DNA of 16,208 nt from Bacteroidales bacterium (GTDB taxonomy: Bacteria; Bacteroidota; Bacteroidia; Bacteroidales; UBA10428), in NCBI GenBank assembly GCA_016926235.1, contig JAFGOZ010000056.1:1-16208 (forward strand), read 5' to 3'. Made by a program: the position numbers and the translations under genes. Shown here piece after piece: positions 6,946-15,115 of this stretch. The notes below the pieces were generated by a model. It saw nothing but the letters and a program-made list of their open reading frames with translations. It was not told where the DNA came from and searched no databases. Position 1 is the first letter of the stretch. The number at the start of each line of letters is the position of its first letter.

Positions 6946-7395
6946 ATGGTCTGGATAGTAATTATTTCTTTCCTGGTTTTAATAATCGGTAAATTCCTCT
7001 GGGATCGTGCAAAAATGGAACGCAGGATTCTAAGAGAAGGCGGGATGAGAAAAAAGTATGAAACCTTTATAAATCTGATACTTCAACAAGATAAGGAAGC
7101 CAGAGTGATCAATGAAAAACCTTCTGACATCAGTATAGTCCTGACTACAATGAGTGGCAAAGTAATTATCAATATTCTGGCAACTTTCAGATCAGTTACT
7201 GTTACCTGGCTACTTGAAAGTTACCTGCTTGGTAATTATAAATTAATGTGGGAGTTTGACACAAACGAAGATCAGGAATATATGTTTGAAAGAATGAATA
7301 AAGAAATTAATGCACATATGGAAAACAAAAATTTTGAAAATCGTTTGCAGGATGGTATAGGTAAGGTGACAGGAAAATACTTCAAGGATCAATAA
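6946..7395 (+). CDS. Small single-pass membrane protein, unknown family
   Basis: This 149-residue protein has one N-terminal membrane segment (residues 2-18, VWIVIISFLVLIIGKFL). A basic stretch (RAKMERRILREGGMRKK) follows, which predicts a cytoplasmic body. Residues 60-110 alternate hydrophobic and polar residues (SIVLTTMSGKVIINILATFRSVTVTWLL), suggesting a small beta-rich domain. The C-terminal 35 residues are charged and helical. No family signature is visible to me. It sits 10 bases after one small membrane gene and 14 bases before the CHAT gene, so it is almost certainly co-transcribed with them. Whether it is a regulator, a membrane scaffold or a cleavage target cannot be told from sequence. 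Confidence 0.7.
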   Translation: MVWIVIISFLVLIIGKFLWDRAKMERRILREGGMRKKYETFINLILQQDKEARVINEKPSDISIVLTTMSGKVIINILATFRSVTVTWLLESYLLGNYKLMWEFDTNEDQEYMFERMNKEINAHMENKNFENRLQDGIGKVTGKYFKDQ

Positions 7396-7409
7396 ATTAT
7401 AGATTTATA

Positions 7410-10358
7410 ATGCTAAGAATTAAAAATTTACCCCTGCTTCTGATTTTCTTCTTCCTGTTGTATATTTATTTAAATCTGGAGCTTCTTATCTGGGATATTC
7501 TTAATCCCGGAGGTTTCTGGGGTATTATCTGGTTCTATCTGCTTTCGTTTCTCCTACTGGCTTCCTTTTTTATTATATGGGATATTCTTGATCTTGTAAT
7601 AATGATGAGGAAGGTTGAGAAAGCTAAATATCGAAATCTTATTTTGGTTGGAGTTTTCCTTCTTTTAGGAACAGGTATATACTATGGAAGTGCCATTGCA
7701 CTTCCGTGGATTTTCTATAACCGGTATAAATATATTGAGAGATCAGAGAAATTCTTTGATAAAGGAAAATATTCAGTTGCATTGGATTATTCTGTTAAAG
7801 TATTAAAGAAGGCCTCGCTGGAAAATGATCCTCGTTCAAAACTGTGGATTGTACCATATCTGTATGGCAGATCAAAAAAGGGGATAGAAAGAAAACACTT
7901 TAGATATTATCAGGCTGCGATAAATAATTCATACTGCCTGCAAGCAATTGGAAATCAAAACAGAAAAGCTATAGAGGGTTATGATGGAATAATTAATTTT
8001 AGTAAAGAATACTTTCCGGATAAACCGCAATATCTCATTTTACCACTAATGGGCAAGGCAATGATTTATCTGGCTGATGGCAAAAATGTTGAATCCGAGA
8101 GATGCTTTAATGAGCTTACGACATATGTAAACACGATAGACAGGAGTGATGTTGATAATATGGTCCAAACTCTATTATTCTATTCTATTTATGCTCAAAA
8201 AAATGGCGACTATGATAAATCTTTCAGGCTCAGAAAACAAGCGCAGGAAGTTTATTTAAATTCTGGCAAATCACTGGAAAGTACAATTTATTTGTCGCTT
8301 GTACTTAATGTCGCTTCAGATCTCATAAATAGTGCCAATTACGAAGAAGCAAAAAAGATTCTCATAGAGAATAAAAAAACTGCAAGGAAAAGAAATGACC
8401 GTGTTATTTATCTTAATTACCTTAAGCTGGAAGCTCAAATTGCAGAAGATGAAGGAGATTTAATAATATCAGAAAGAATACTTAAAGATATTCTTAAAAG
8501 AATCAAAAAGAATCAAGGTATAAAGCATCTGGATTATGCAAAAAGTTTGTATGATTTGGCTTTGTTTGATTTTCGGAATGGGAAGATTAGTTCTGCTTCT
8601 GAAGAATTCTCTGAAGCTCTTAAATTGGTAAAGGAAAACAGTCCAACTAGTAAGCCTGTTTATTACAAGATTCTTTTAGGCAAAGCTTTAAATGACTTTG
8701 CAGAGAGTGATTTTGGTGAAATAGAAACGAACCTGAGTGAAATAGAGAGTTTCTTATATGATCAAATCAACGAAAACTTTTTATTCCTGACAGAAGATGA
8801 GAGAGAAAAGTACGTGCTCTCACTTTCAGGACAGATTGATTTAATTAATTCAGTTTATATAGGTATTAACAAGCGGAAATTAGTCAGTAAGATCTATAAC
8901 AATATCTTATCCACAAAAAGCATTGCACTTCAGTCAAATCAATATTTGAGGAGGATAATTTTAAATTCTCAAAATTATAATTTGATAAACCAATTTGAGA
9001 CAATTGTTAAAGAGAAGGAAAAATTATCTGCTATAAACTTTACGGATCCTAAAAACCTTTCAGACTATAGCCAACTGAAACTATCATTATTGACAAAAGA
9101 AAAAGAACTTTTCAATGAAATACATAGCCTTCCGGGGTTCAGACAGTTTGATGTAAATGCCATCTCCTGGGAAGATGTCCGATCTTCTTTGAAAGAAAAC
9201 GAAGCAGCAATAGAGTATATTAAACTGCCTTCAAAACCAACCGATTATTCAAAAAAAACATACTATGCACTTATCCTCCGGAAAGACTACGATATACCCT
9301 TACTAATAAAACTATTTGATGAAGAAAAGGTTGAATCGTTGTTAACCAGAAATGGAAGCACAAAAGAAAGAATTACCGCAATTTACAGCGATACTAATAT
9401 AAAAGATCTTTATAATCTGATTTGGGCACCTGTTGAAAACCATTTACAAGGAATCAACAAAGTTTACATTTCACTTTCAGGTATACTCCATCAAGTTTCT
9501 TTTCCAGCGATTTTAACTAAAAATCGAGAAGAAATAGTCTTCTTGGGAAGTACGAGGTCAATAGCTGATAGCAGCACCAATGGGTTTATTAACAAAGAAT
9601 CCTCTACCATCCTTTATGGGGGAATAGATTATAATTTTGATGCAATCACAACTACAGGCAAATTAACAGATAGATCTTCACTAAATGATCTTCAGTCTCT
9701 GATTTCCAGAACAGGTTTTAAGAATCTTCCAAACACTAAAGAAGAAATTGAAAAGATATCAGTTCTATTCAAAGAAAAAGGGTTTTTCGTAAGTCTGATC
9801 TCTGGGAGGGATGCAACAGAAGAATCTTTTAAAGCACTATCGAATAAGAATGTTGACCTAATCCATTTTGCGACACATGGATATTACTATCCGACACAAA
9901 ATAAATTAGAATCGTTAAGTCCAGTTTTAGGAAATGAGATCAATTCTGAGATGCAAAATCCTTTATTCAGAAGTGGGCTTTTACTAGCTGGAGCAAACAA
10001 TCCTCATAATCCGGGAGATAATATGGATGGAATTCTTACGGCTTTTGAAATATCTAACAGCGATCTGCATACGGTCGATTTAGTCGTTCTGTCAGCCTGC
10101 GAAACAGGACTGGGCGATATAAAAGGTAATGAGGGTGTATTTGGACTTCAAAGGGCATTTAAAATGGCTGGTGTAAGAAGTATAATAATGAGCCTCTGGA
10201 AGGTGCCAGATTTACAGACTTCAGAACTCATGGAATTATTCTATAAATTTTACATCTCAGGCAATTCAAAACAGATGTCCCTTAATATGGCTCAGAAAGA
10301 ACTAAGAGAAAAGTATGAAAATCCTTTCTACTGGGCGGCTTTTATTGTAATGGAATGA
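7410..10358 (+). CDS. Membrane-anchored TPR-CHAT caspase-like protease
   Basis: CHAT domains are caspase-like cysteine proteases; bacterial members are known to cleave partner proteins in immune and cell-death settings. Here three hydrophobic segments (about 7-28, 36-66 and 76-100) anchor the N-terminus. Residues 105-450 are helical repeats with TPR spacing (for example FFDKGKYSVALDYSVKVL and AKSLYDLALFDFRNGKISSASEEFSEAL). Residues 480-620 are a helical linker. The CHAT domain occupies about 640-982. Its catalytic dyad is visible: H823 in HFATHG and C897 in LSACETG, with the flanking GNEGVFGLQRAFKMAGVRSIIMSLWKV and a C-terminal PFYWAAFIVM typical of the family. It closes the sigma-led operon and ends 4 bases from the stop of the opposing gene. 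All key residues are present; the substrate is unknown. Confidence 0.92.
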   Translation: MLRIKNLPLLLIFFFLLYIYLNLELLIWDILNPGGFWGIIWFYLLSFLLLASFFIIWDILDLVIMMRKVEKAKYRNLILVGVFLLLGTGIYYGSAIALPWIFYNRYKYIERSEKFFDKGKYSVALDYSVKVLKKASLENDPRSKLWIVPYLYGRSKKGIERKHFRYYQAAINNSYCLQAIGNQNRKAIEGYDGIINFSKEYFPDKPQYLILPLMGKAMIYLADGKNVESERCFNELTTYVNTIDRSDVDNMVQTLLFYSIYAQKNGDYDKSFRLRKQAQEVYLNSGKSLESTIYLSLVLNVASDLINSANYEEAKKILIENKKTARKRNDRVIYLNYLKLEAQIAEDEGDLIISERILKDILKRIKKNQGIKHLDYAKSLYDLALFDFRNGKISSASEEFSEALKLVKENSPTSKPVYYKILLGKALNDFAESDFGEIETNLSEIESFLYDQINENFLFLTEDEREKYVLSLSGQIDLINSVYIGINKRKLVSKIYNNILSTKSIALQSNQYLRRIILNSQNYNLINQFETIVKEKEKLSAINFTDPKNLSDYSQLKLSLLTKEKELFNEIHSLPGFRQFDVNAISWEDVRSSLKENEAAIEYIKLPSKPTDYSKKTYYALILRKDYDIPLLIKLFDEEKVESLLTRNGSTKERITAIYSDTNIKDLYNLIWAPVENHLQGINKVYISLSGILHQVSFPAILTKNREEIVFLGSTRSIADSSTNGFINKESSTILYGGIDYNFDAITTTGKLTDRSSLNDLQSLISRTGFKNLPNTKEEIEKISVLFKEKGFFVSLISGRDATEESFKALSNKNVDLIHFATHGYYYPTQNKLESLSPVLGNEINSEMQNPLFRSGLLLAGANNPHNPGDNMDGILTAFEISNSDLHTVDLVVLSACETGLGDIKGNEGVFGLQRAFKMAGVRSIIMSLWKVPDLQTSELMELFYKFYISGNSKQMSLNMAQKELREKYENPFYWAAFIVME

Positions 10359-10362
10359 TTTA

Positions 10363-11112
10363 TTACCCGTGTTTGAAAAGTTGAACTACTTTGACGGCAC
10401 TGTATACAAGAGTCCTGGATAAGGTTTTAAATAAATGGGTATGGCCAAATTTATGAATTAATATTGGAGATATCTTATAATAACTATCAATAATAAATCT
10501 CCCAATTTTGCTGGTTGATAAGTATTTGTCCCGGAAAAGTCTTAATTCTATGACTTCAGGTGAATCATAACTGCCATAAATGTAAGTTGAAATAAAGCAC
10601 CCTGTAGTTGGTTTGAATCTTTTCTCTATCTGAGAAATTGTATTTAATAAACTGGCTACTTGAGATCTTATATCTTGGCTTAATTCCAATTGTTTTAAAG
10701 ATGTTAGTACCCAGGCAGATTCTGAAAGATCTTTCTTAATTTTTTGGACTTCAGGATCGCGGAGGTGTTTTCTGAAATCACTCGCAAAAGTTATCATTTT
10801 CCCATTGTTGATTGGGAAATTAATTATCCCTATCACTGCAAAGGCCACCCCTTCATTTAACTCAATAAATGAGCTATCGCTCGTCCTTATCTTTTGCTTT
10901 AACGTATTTAACCTTTCCTTATTCCGGCTCAAAAAATCAATTGCCAATGGTATAGGATTTTCATGCAATTTCATGGCTATCTCAAGCGCTTTTTCTTTGT
11001 TAACATCAGTTTCTGCGCCCATCATTGCGCCCATCGATTGACCAAGTTCCTCAACATCATCACGAATTTCATTTGCAATTCGGTTGGTTTCAGGATCAGA
11101 GTATATTATCAT
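10363..11112 (-). CDS. CFI-box-CTERM domain protein
   Basis: Residues 171-216 (GCFISTYIYGSYDSPEV, then LRLFRDKYL, then GRFIIDSYYKISP) are a textbook CFI-box C-terminal domain, usually G-C-F-I-A-T-A-x-Y-G-S. C172 is the only cysteine and is invariant in the family. The function of the domain is not established; it appears at the C-terminus of many unrelated bacterial proteins. Residues 1-165 are helical and mostly polar, with a Met/Gly/Ala patch (GQSMGAMMGAE) around 24-34. No other domain is recognised. A mildly hydrophobic C-terminal helix follows the box (219-246). It lies 57 bases downstream of the sigma-54 activator gene on the same strand and is probably co-transcribed or activated by it. 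It converges on the CHAT gene. Confidence 0.8.
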   Translation of the reverse strand: MIIYSDPETNRIANEIRDDVEELGQSMGAMMGAETDVNKEKALEIAMKLHENPIPLAIDFLSRNKERLNTLKQKIRTSDSSFIELNEGVAFAVIGIINFPINNGKMITFASDFRKHLRDPEVQKIKKDLSESAWVLTSLKQLELSQDIRSQVASLLNTISQIEKRFKPTTGCFISTYIYGSYDSPEVIELRLFRDKYLSTSKIGRFIIDSYYKISPILIHKFGHTHLFKTLSRTLVYSAVKVVQLFKHG

Positions 11113-11169
11113 AATTTATGTTTTTTAAGTTATCTATTGAAAATATCTATGTTGATAATTACTTGACAA

Positions 11170-12618
11170 TTAATCAACATTTATGCTGTACTGCTTTATT
11201 TTCCCTCGAAGAGTGTTGATAGATCCATATCCTAAAGTTAACCATGCCTGCCTTTGATTCCCTTTTTTAAGTTTTAAAACTTTCTCAATATGCCTTTTTT
11301 CTACATCTTCCCATCTCAAAGATTCTTCAATAGGCACTTCTTTAAATCTAACTGGAATATCGGATTCCTTTATAGTTCCTGAGTAACAAGCATATAAATT
11401 TTCAATAAGGTTTTCAAGTTCACGAACATTTCCAGGCCATGGGTAACTTAAAAGAAATTGATGCACCTCATTACTTAATTTTAAGGGTTGATTCTTTTTC
11501 ATATCCAGTTGTTTCTTTTTAATAAAAAATCCTATTAATTCTTCCAACTCTTCGGATCCTCTTTCCACAAGATCTGGAAGTCTAAGTTCTGTAACTACAA
11601 GTCTGTAAAAGAGATCCCAGCGAAATTTTCCTTCGCGACACATATCAACCAGATTTTTATTAGTGGCTGAGATGATTCTTACATCAATTTTTTTTGAAAC
11701 TCCTCCAATTGGCTGAATTTCTTTCTCCTGAATAACCCTGAGAAGAGATTGTTGCATGTATGGCGATATATCACCAATCTCATCAAGAAAAATGGTTCCT
11801 CCGCTGGCAATCTCGAATAATCCAGGCATATCTTTATCGGCTCCTGTAAATGATCCTTTCTTATATCCAAACAACCGTGATTCAAGGAGATTATCACTAA
11901 AAGCAGAACAGTTAATAGTTTCAAAGGGTTTCTTTTTCCTGGGTGAATTTAAATGTATAAATCTTGCTAAATGCTCTTTTCCGGTCCCGGTATTTCCTTG
12001 AATATGAACCGTAGTTAAATCATTCTGCGCTAGTAATCCTGCTAAATCATAGACCGCCTTGATGGACTTTGTTATTACATAATCCTCTCTCATGCCCCTT
12101 TCCTGAAGGAGTTTCTCCCTAAATACCATAGTTATGGGAGCCGCAGACTGTTCGACATCCATGACTATAATATCAGGTTTCCCTGACTTTGATTTTTCTG
12201 CTGGTCTTGCTTGAATAATTCTCGTTTTTAGCTTCAACGTGGTGTGGCAGATGTACCATGCTACCTGCATTGTTGGCGTACCCGGTGAAGCAAAAATATC
12301 TATCTCATCCTTACCGATTTCAAGTAAGAAGTTCTCCACTTTGGGTTTGATCTCGGACAAGTTTATTGGGTCATTTATCCCCATTTCAATTTTATCTATC
12401 TGATGATCCGGATATTCTCTCTTTATCTCATTAATAAGCATTTCTGCCCCGGTTTTATCGCCTTTACCAGAGAACAGAAGTAAGTGTTTGTCATAATTCC
12501 AGAAATGCTTATGCATATTGAAATTTGGACCATTTTTTTTCACACCTTTTAGTGCCCCATTTTCAGGAGAACGTTCAAAGTCATTATTGTATGCAAGCCA
12601 GGAAACCAGAGTTTTCAT
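11170..12618 (-). CDS. Sigma-54-dependent activator with a CARF-like N-terminal sensor
   Basis: This 482-residue protein is a bacterial enhancer-binding protein. Residues 180-415 form the AAA+ domain: Walker A GNTGTGKE (208-215), the sigma-54-contacting loop GSFTGA (255-260, a GAFTGA variant), Walker B GGTIFLDE (273-280), arginine-finger region FRWDLFYRL (332-340) and WPGNVRELENL (394-404). Residues 437-478 form a Fis-type DNA-binding helix-turn-helix. Residues 1-160 resemble a CARF/RtcR-type Rossmann sensor: LLLFSGKGDKTG near 46-57 and DIFASPGTPTMQVAWYICH (107-125), with the S-x-G-T-x-x-M pattern that contacts ligand in CARF folds. The ligand could be a cyclic nucleotide or RNA end. I chose the ATG at 12618; a TTG at 12645 would add nine residues and swallow the upstream palindrome. 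No rtcA or rtcB is nearby. Confidence 0.85.
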   Translation of the reverse strand: MKTLVSWLAYNNDFERSPENGALKGVKKNGPNFNMHKHFWNYDKHLLLFSGKGDKTGAEMLINEIKREYPDHQIDKIEMGINDPINLSEIKPKVENFLLEIGKDEIDIFASPGTPTMQVAWYICHTTLKLKTRIIQARPAEKSKSGKPDIIVMDVEQSAAPITMVFREKLLQERGMREDYVITKSIKAVYDLAGLLAQNDLTTVHIQGNTGTGKEHLARFIHLNSPRKKKPFETINCSAFSDNLLESRLFGYKKGSFTGADKDMPGLFEIASGGTIFLDEIGDISPYMQQSLLRVIQEKEIQPIGGVSKKIDVRIISATNKNLVDMCREGKFRWDLFYRLVVTELRLPDLVERGSEELEELIGFFIKKKQLDMKKNQPLKLSNEVHQFLLSYPWPGNVRELENLIENLYACYSGTIKESDIPVRFKEVPIEESLRWEDVEKRHIEKVLKLKKGNQRQAWLTLGYGSINTLRGKIKQYSINVD

Positions 12619-12619
12619 A

Positions 12620-12653
12620 ATATCAAAATTTGATATAATATACAAATTTTTGA
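12620..12653. promoter_or_regulatory. Palindromic candidate operator cluster before the sigma-54 activator
   Basis: ATATCAAAATTTGATAT (12620-12636) is a 17-base odd palindrome with perfect 8-base arms, starting 2 bases upstream of the chosen ATG. A degenerate second copy overlaps 12638-12653 (TATACAAATTTTTGATA) on the + strand, and another TATCAAA half-site is at 12668. The repeated TATCAAA/TTTGATA half-sites suggest a dimeric regulator, possibly the activator itself. AT-rich sequence raises the chance of coincidence, but the tandem arrangement supports function. Confidence 0.45.
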
Positions 12654-12794
12654 TAAGATAGATACAATATCAAAGAATTAACACCCATTTCCTTTTTTTC
12701 TCTGGTTTAGAAAAAAGTTTAATAAAATGGATCTGTTGTAGAAAATTCAATTGTCTTCAGTTATTCCTTAAATGATTCCAGGATTTACAATTAC

Positions 12795-14087
12795 TTAAAT
12801 GTTCTTGATATTATCATCACTTTCACTTTCCTCATCGTTGTCATATAGTTCAATATTCTGATCCCTAGAGGCAAGCATTTTTTCTGCATCTGCTGCAGGT
12901 AACTCGTGGACATTTATTAACTTACGTCTGATAGCTCTGGCTCTGGCTCCAACGAGTTTCTCTATATTGCCACTAGCCATATTAATCTGTTTTTGAGCAG
13001 CATCCAGGACTTTCTCAAAATTGCCAAATTCCGTTTTTACTGCACCCAGAATATTCCAAACTTCACTTGACCTTTTCTGCACTGCAAGAGTACGAAATCC
13101 CATCTGCAGGCTACTCAGGAATGCTACAAGGTTTGAAGGACCCACAACAGTAACATTATAATCACGCTGCAGTTGTTCGAATAAACCAGTTCTGGTAAGT
13201 ATTTGAGCATAAAGACCTTCTGTCGGAACGAACATAATGGCAAAATTTGTTGTCACAGGAGGAACGATATACTTTTCGCTGATAGTTTTGGCGGACTTTC
13301 TAACACTATTATCAAAGAGTGTTTCAGCTTTGTTGATCTCTTCCTTTGAATAATCGGAAATATTTTCATATATCTCAACTAATCTTTGGTAATCTTCCAC
13401 AGGAAATTTTGAATCGATTGCCAGGAAGAGAGGTTCATCAGGATTTTCATTCCCCGGGAGTTTGACTGCAAATTCAACGCTTTCTGTGCCTCCTGCTTTG
13501 ATATTTGCATTCTTGACAAACTGATCAGGTGATAAAAACTGTTCAAGGATACTGCCTAACTGAAACTCGCCAAGAATGCCTCTTGTTTTAACATTGGACA
13601 ATACCTTTTTCAGATCACCCACACCTACTGCCAACTTTTGCATATCACCCAGACCCTTGTAGACCTGCTCTAATTGGCCCATAACTACTTTGAAAGATTC
13701 AGTAATCCGGTTCTCAAGTGTTTTTTGGAGCTTTTCATCAACAGTCTCCCGCATTTTCTCCAGTTGAGAATTGTTATCGAGTTGAATATCTTTTAGCTTG
13801 CTTTCAATGGTCTCTCTCATCTTTTCGAGTCTTCCTTCGATTGATCCTAGTGATTTTCCCAATTCATCACGGTTATCTTTAGCAACCTTTGAAGATTCAT
13901 CTCTGCTGCGTTGAAATTCATCTTTAAGCGAATCGTCGACCTTATCAAGGCTATTCCTAAAAACTGCCAAGGATTCCTTTATTACTTGGAATTGTTCAGG
14001 ATTCTTCTGAACTATTAAGATCCAGACAAGTAGAAAAAGAGTTATCAGAAAAAGTGTCGAAATGATAATTATTGAGGTTGTTGTCAT
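12795..14087 (-). CDS. rmuC: DNA recombination protein RmuC
   Basis: RmuC limits rearrangements at inverted repeats in E. coli and is a predicted PD-(D/E)xK-fold nuclease. The 430-residue protein has an N-terminal membrane anchor (5-27), a long coiled coil (about 30-150), and the conserved RmuC domain (150-395). The domain includes TRGILGEFQLGSILEQ (168-183), FLAIDSKFPVEDY (221-233, with D225 and K227 at the putative active site), FVPTEGLYA (286-294) and VVGPSNLVAFL (314-324). The C-terminal 35 residues are acidic and variable. It is a normal full-length member. It stands apart from the activator gene by 176 bases, and probably belongs to the conserved chromosome rather than to the accessory cluster. 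Confidence 0.93.
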   Translation of the reverse strand: MTTTSIIIISTLFLITLFLLVWILIVQKNPEQFQVIKESLAVFRNSLDKVDDSLKDEFQRSRDESSKVAKDNRDELGKSLGSIEGRLEKMRETIESKLKDIQLDNNSQLEKMRETVDEKLQKTLENRITESFKVVMGQLEQVYKGLGDMQKLAVGVGDLKKVLSNVKTRGILGEFQLGSILEQFLSPDQFVKNANIKAGGTESVEFAVKLPGNENPDEPLFLAIDSKFPVEDYQRLVEIYENISDYSKEEINKAETLFDNSVRKSAKTISEKYIVPPVTTNFAIMFVPTEGLYAQILTRTGLFEQLQRDYNVTVVGPSNLVAFLSSLQMGFRTLAVQKRSSEVWNILGAVKTEFGNFEKVLDAAQKQINMASGNIEKLVGARARAIRRKLINVHELPAADAEKMLASRDQNIELYDNDEESESDDNIKNI

Positions 14088-14352
14088 AGAATAAATATTT
14101 GATGTTTATGAATAACATGCCTTTCGGAATCAGGAATCGATTTCCAAAATATAGGCCAAATTGCAAATAGTTGAATATAAGCAAATAAAAATATATTATA
14201 ATATCAATAAATAATAATATATATCATTATATGATATTAATATAAATGTCATATATCGATAACAAAAGTTCCAGGATCTAATACTAGTTGTAAATTGTAA
14301 AATTCTTTAAAGAAAATCTTCTTACGAAGGACAAGTTTTTATACCTGGCTTT
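14088..14352. other. AT-rich upstream region of rmuC, no gene
   Basis: This 265-base stretch is almost purely A/T between 14180 and 14265. It carries an inverted repeat ATATCAT-TAT-ATGATAT at 14221-14237 and a 12-base palindrome TTCTTTAAAGAA at 14303-14314. On the minus strand CTATATTTTGG (near 14144-14155) is a loose match to a -7 box for rmuC. No ORF of note is present. Confidence 0.5.
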
Positions 14353-14661
14353 TTAAAATGGCAGTTCTTTATTTTCAAGTATTATGTCAGTTTCCGGGAT
14401 GTTTAAGCACCAAGCCGCAGGATAATTTTTCTTGAGTTCTGTATTATCAATCTGAATACGATACATTTTCCTTCGTGGCAAATAAAAAATACTTCCGATG
14501 CCACCCTTATTATTAATGCGTTTATTTTTCACATAGACATAGACAATGTCCCTGTATCCGGCAGCTTCAAGTGCTTTAACACGATCAGCTAAACAGGGAT
14601 TATCTCTTATGATTGAAGACATTTCTGTTTCAACTTGAATGATTGTCTTATTCATAATCAT
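14353..14661 (-). CDS. Hypothetical protein, second of an overlapping pair
   Basis: I do not recognise this 102-residue protein. It is soluble, with a helical N-terminal half (VETEMSSIIRDNPCLADRVKALEAAGYRDIVYVYV) and a strand-rich, basic C-terminal half (KNKRINNKGGIGSIFYLPRRKMYRIQIDN). It overlaps the upstream gene by 14 bases if the ATG at 14661 is used, or by 8 bases if the second methionine (14655) is the start; either implies coupled translation. Nothing in the sequence indicates a function, and no signal peptide or membrane segment is visible. The overlap and ordinary residue composition make it more likely real than chance. Confidence 0.6.
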   Translation of the reverse strand: MIMNKTIIQVETEMSSIIRDNPCLADRVKALEAAGYRDIVYVYVKNKRINNKGGIGSIFYLPRRKMYRIQIDNTELKKNYPAAWCLNIPETDIILENKELPF

Positions 14662-15040
14662 TTTTATTCATTTGATTGTTATTTGTGCTGAACAATTCCA
14701 TTATTTCTTTCTCCTTCTTGCGTTCAAAGTATTTTATCGAGTGAATTAATTTCCACCAGTAATGTCTGAAAAACCTGACCCAAATTATTTCATACCATCG
14801 GCTGGTTCTTTCGTGACGGCATATGTATAATTCTCCATTGTCGTCTGGCAATTTTTGATTTTTAGTAACACCTGAATAGATATAAACTATTCCTGCAATT
14901 GTTTTACCAATTTCTTCAAATGATTTAATTGAATAGCATTCATACATTACTTTATCGAAGTAATGCCATGCCCAATCTTCCGTTTCTGCGAAAATGTAAC
15001 ACCAGTTACCACTTTCAATCTCTGCCTTATAAACTTTCAT
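14648..15040 (-). CDS. Hypothetical Trp/Tyr-rich protein, first of an overlapping pair
   Basis: This 130-residue protein is not recognised. It is unusually rich in aromatics (NWCYIFAETEDWAWHYF; TSRWYEIIWVRFFRHYWWKLIHSIKYF). The N-terminal 65 residues have the strand-helix-strand look of a small globular domain, possibly acting on an aromatic-stacked ligand. The C-terminus is charged (ERKKEKEIMELF) and asparagine-rich. No signal peptide is evident. The aromatic stretch around residues 88-105 is interrupted by arginine, histidine and lysine and is too polar for a clear membrane span. It is translationally coupled to the next gene by overlap. The start ATG at 15040 follows AT-rich non-coding sequence that probably holds the promoter. 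Confidence 0.6.
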   Translation of the reverse strand: MKVYKAEIESGNWCYIFAETEDWAWHYFDKVMYECYSIKSFEEIGKTIAGIVYIYSGVTKNQKLPDDNGELYICRHERTSRWYEIIWVRFFRHYWWKLIHSIKYFERKKEKEIMELFSTNNNQMNKNDYE

Positions 15041-15115
15041 TCCTTGAATATTTAAGCTCTACATTTATATTTATCATAGTCATCTGTTCGACTACATTAA
15101 TAAATATGTTAGTAG

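Noticed and set aside
6528..7395. Small membrane proteins as bacterial gasdermins cut by the CHAT protease
   Set aside because: They are about half the usual gasdermin length and have an N-terminal membrane helix instead of the gasdermin pore-forming fold pattern.
12690..12716. Terminator hairpin formed by the T-run and A-run after rmuC
   Set aside because: The stem is almost only A-T with a bulge and lies about 90 bases past the rmuC stop; too weak to call.
14130..14170. Sigma-54 promoter (GGCC...TTGC) upstream of rmuC
   Set aside because: The GG and GC dinucleotides are too close together for a -24/-12 promoter; no other convincing match was found.
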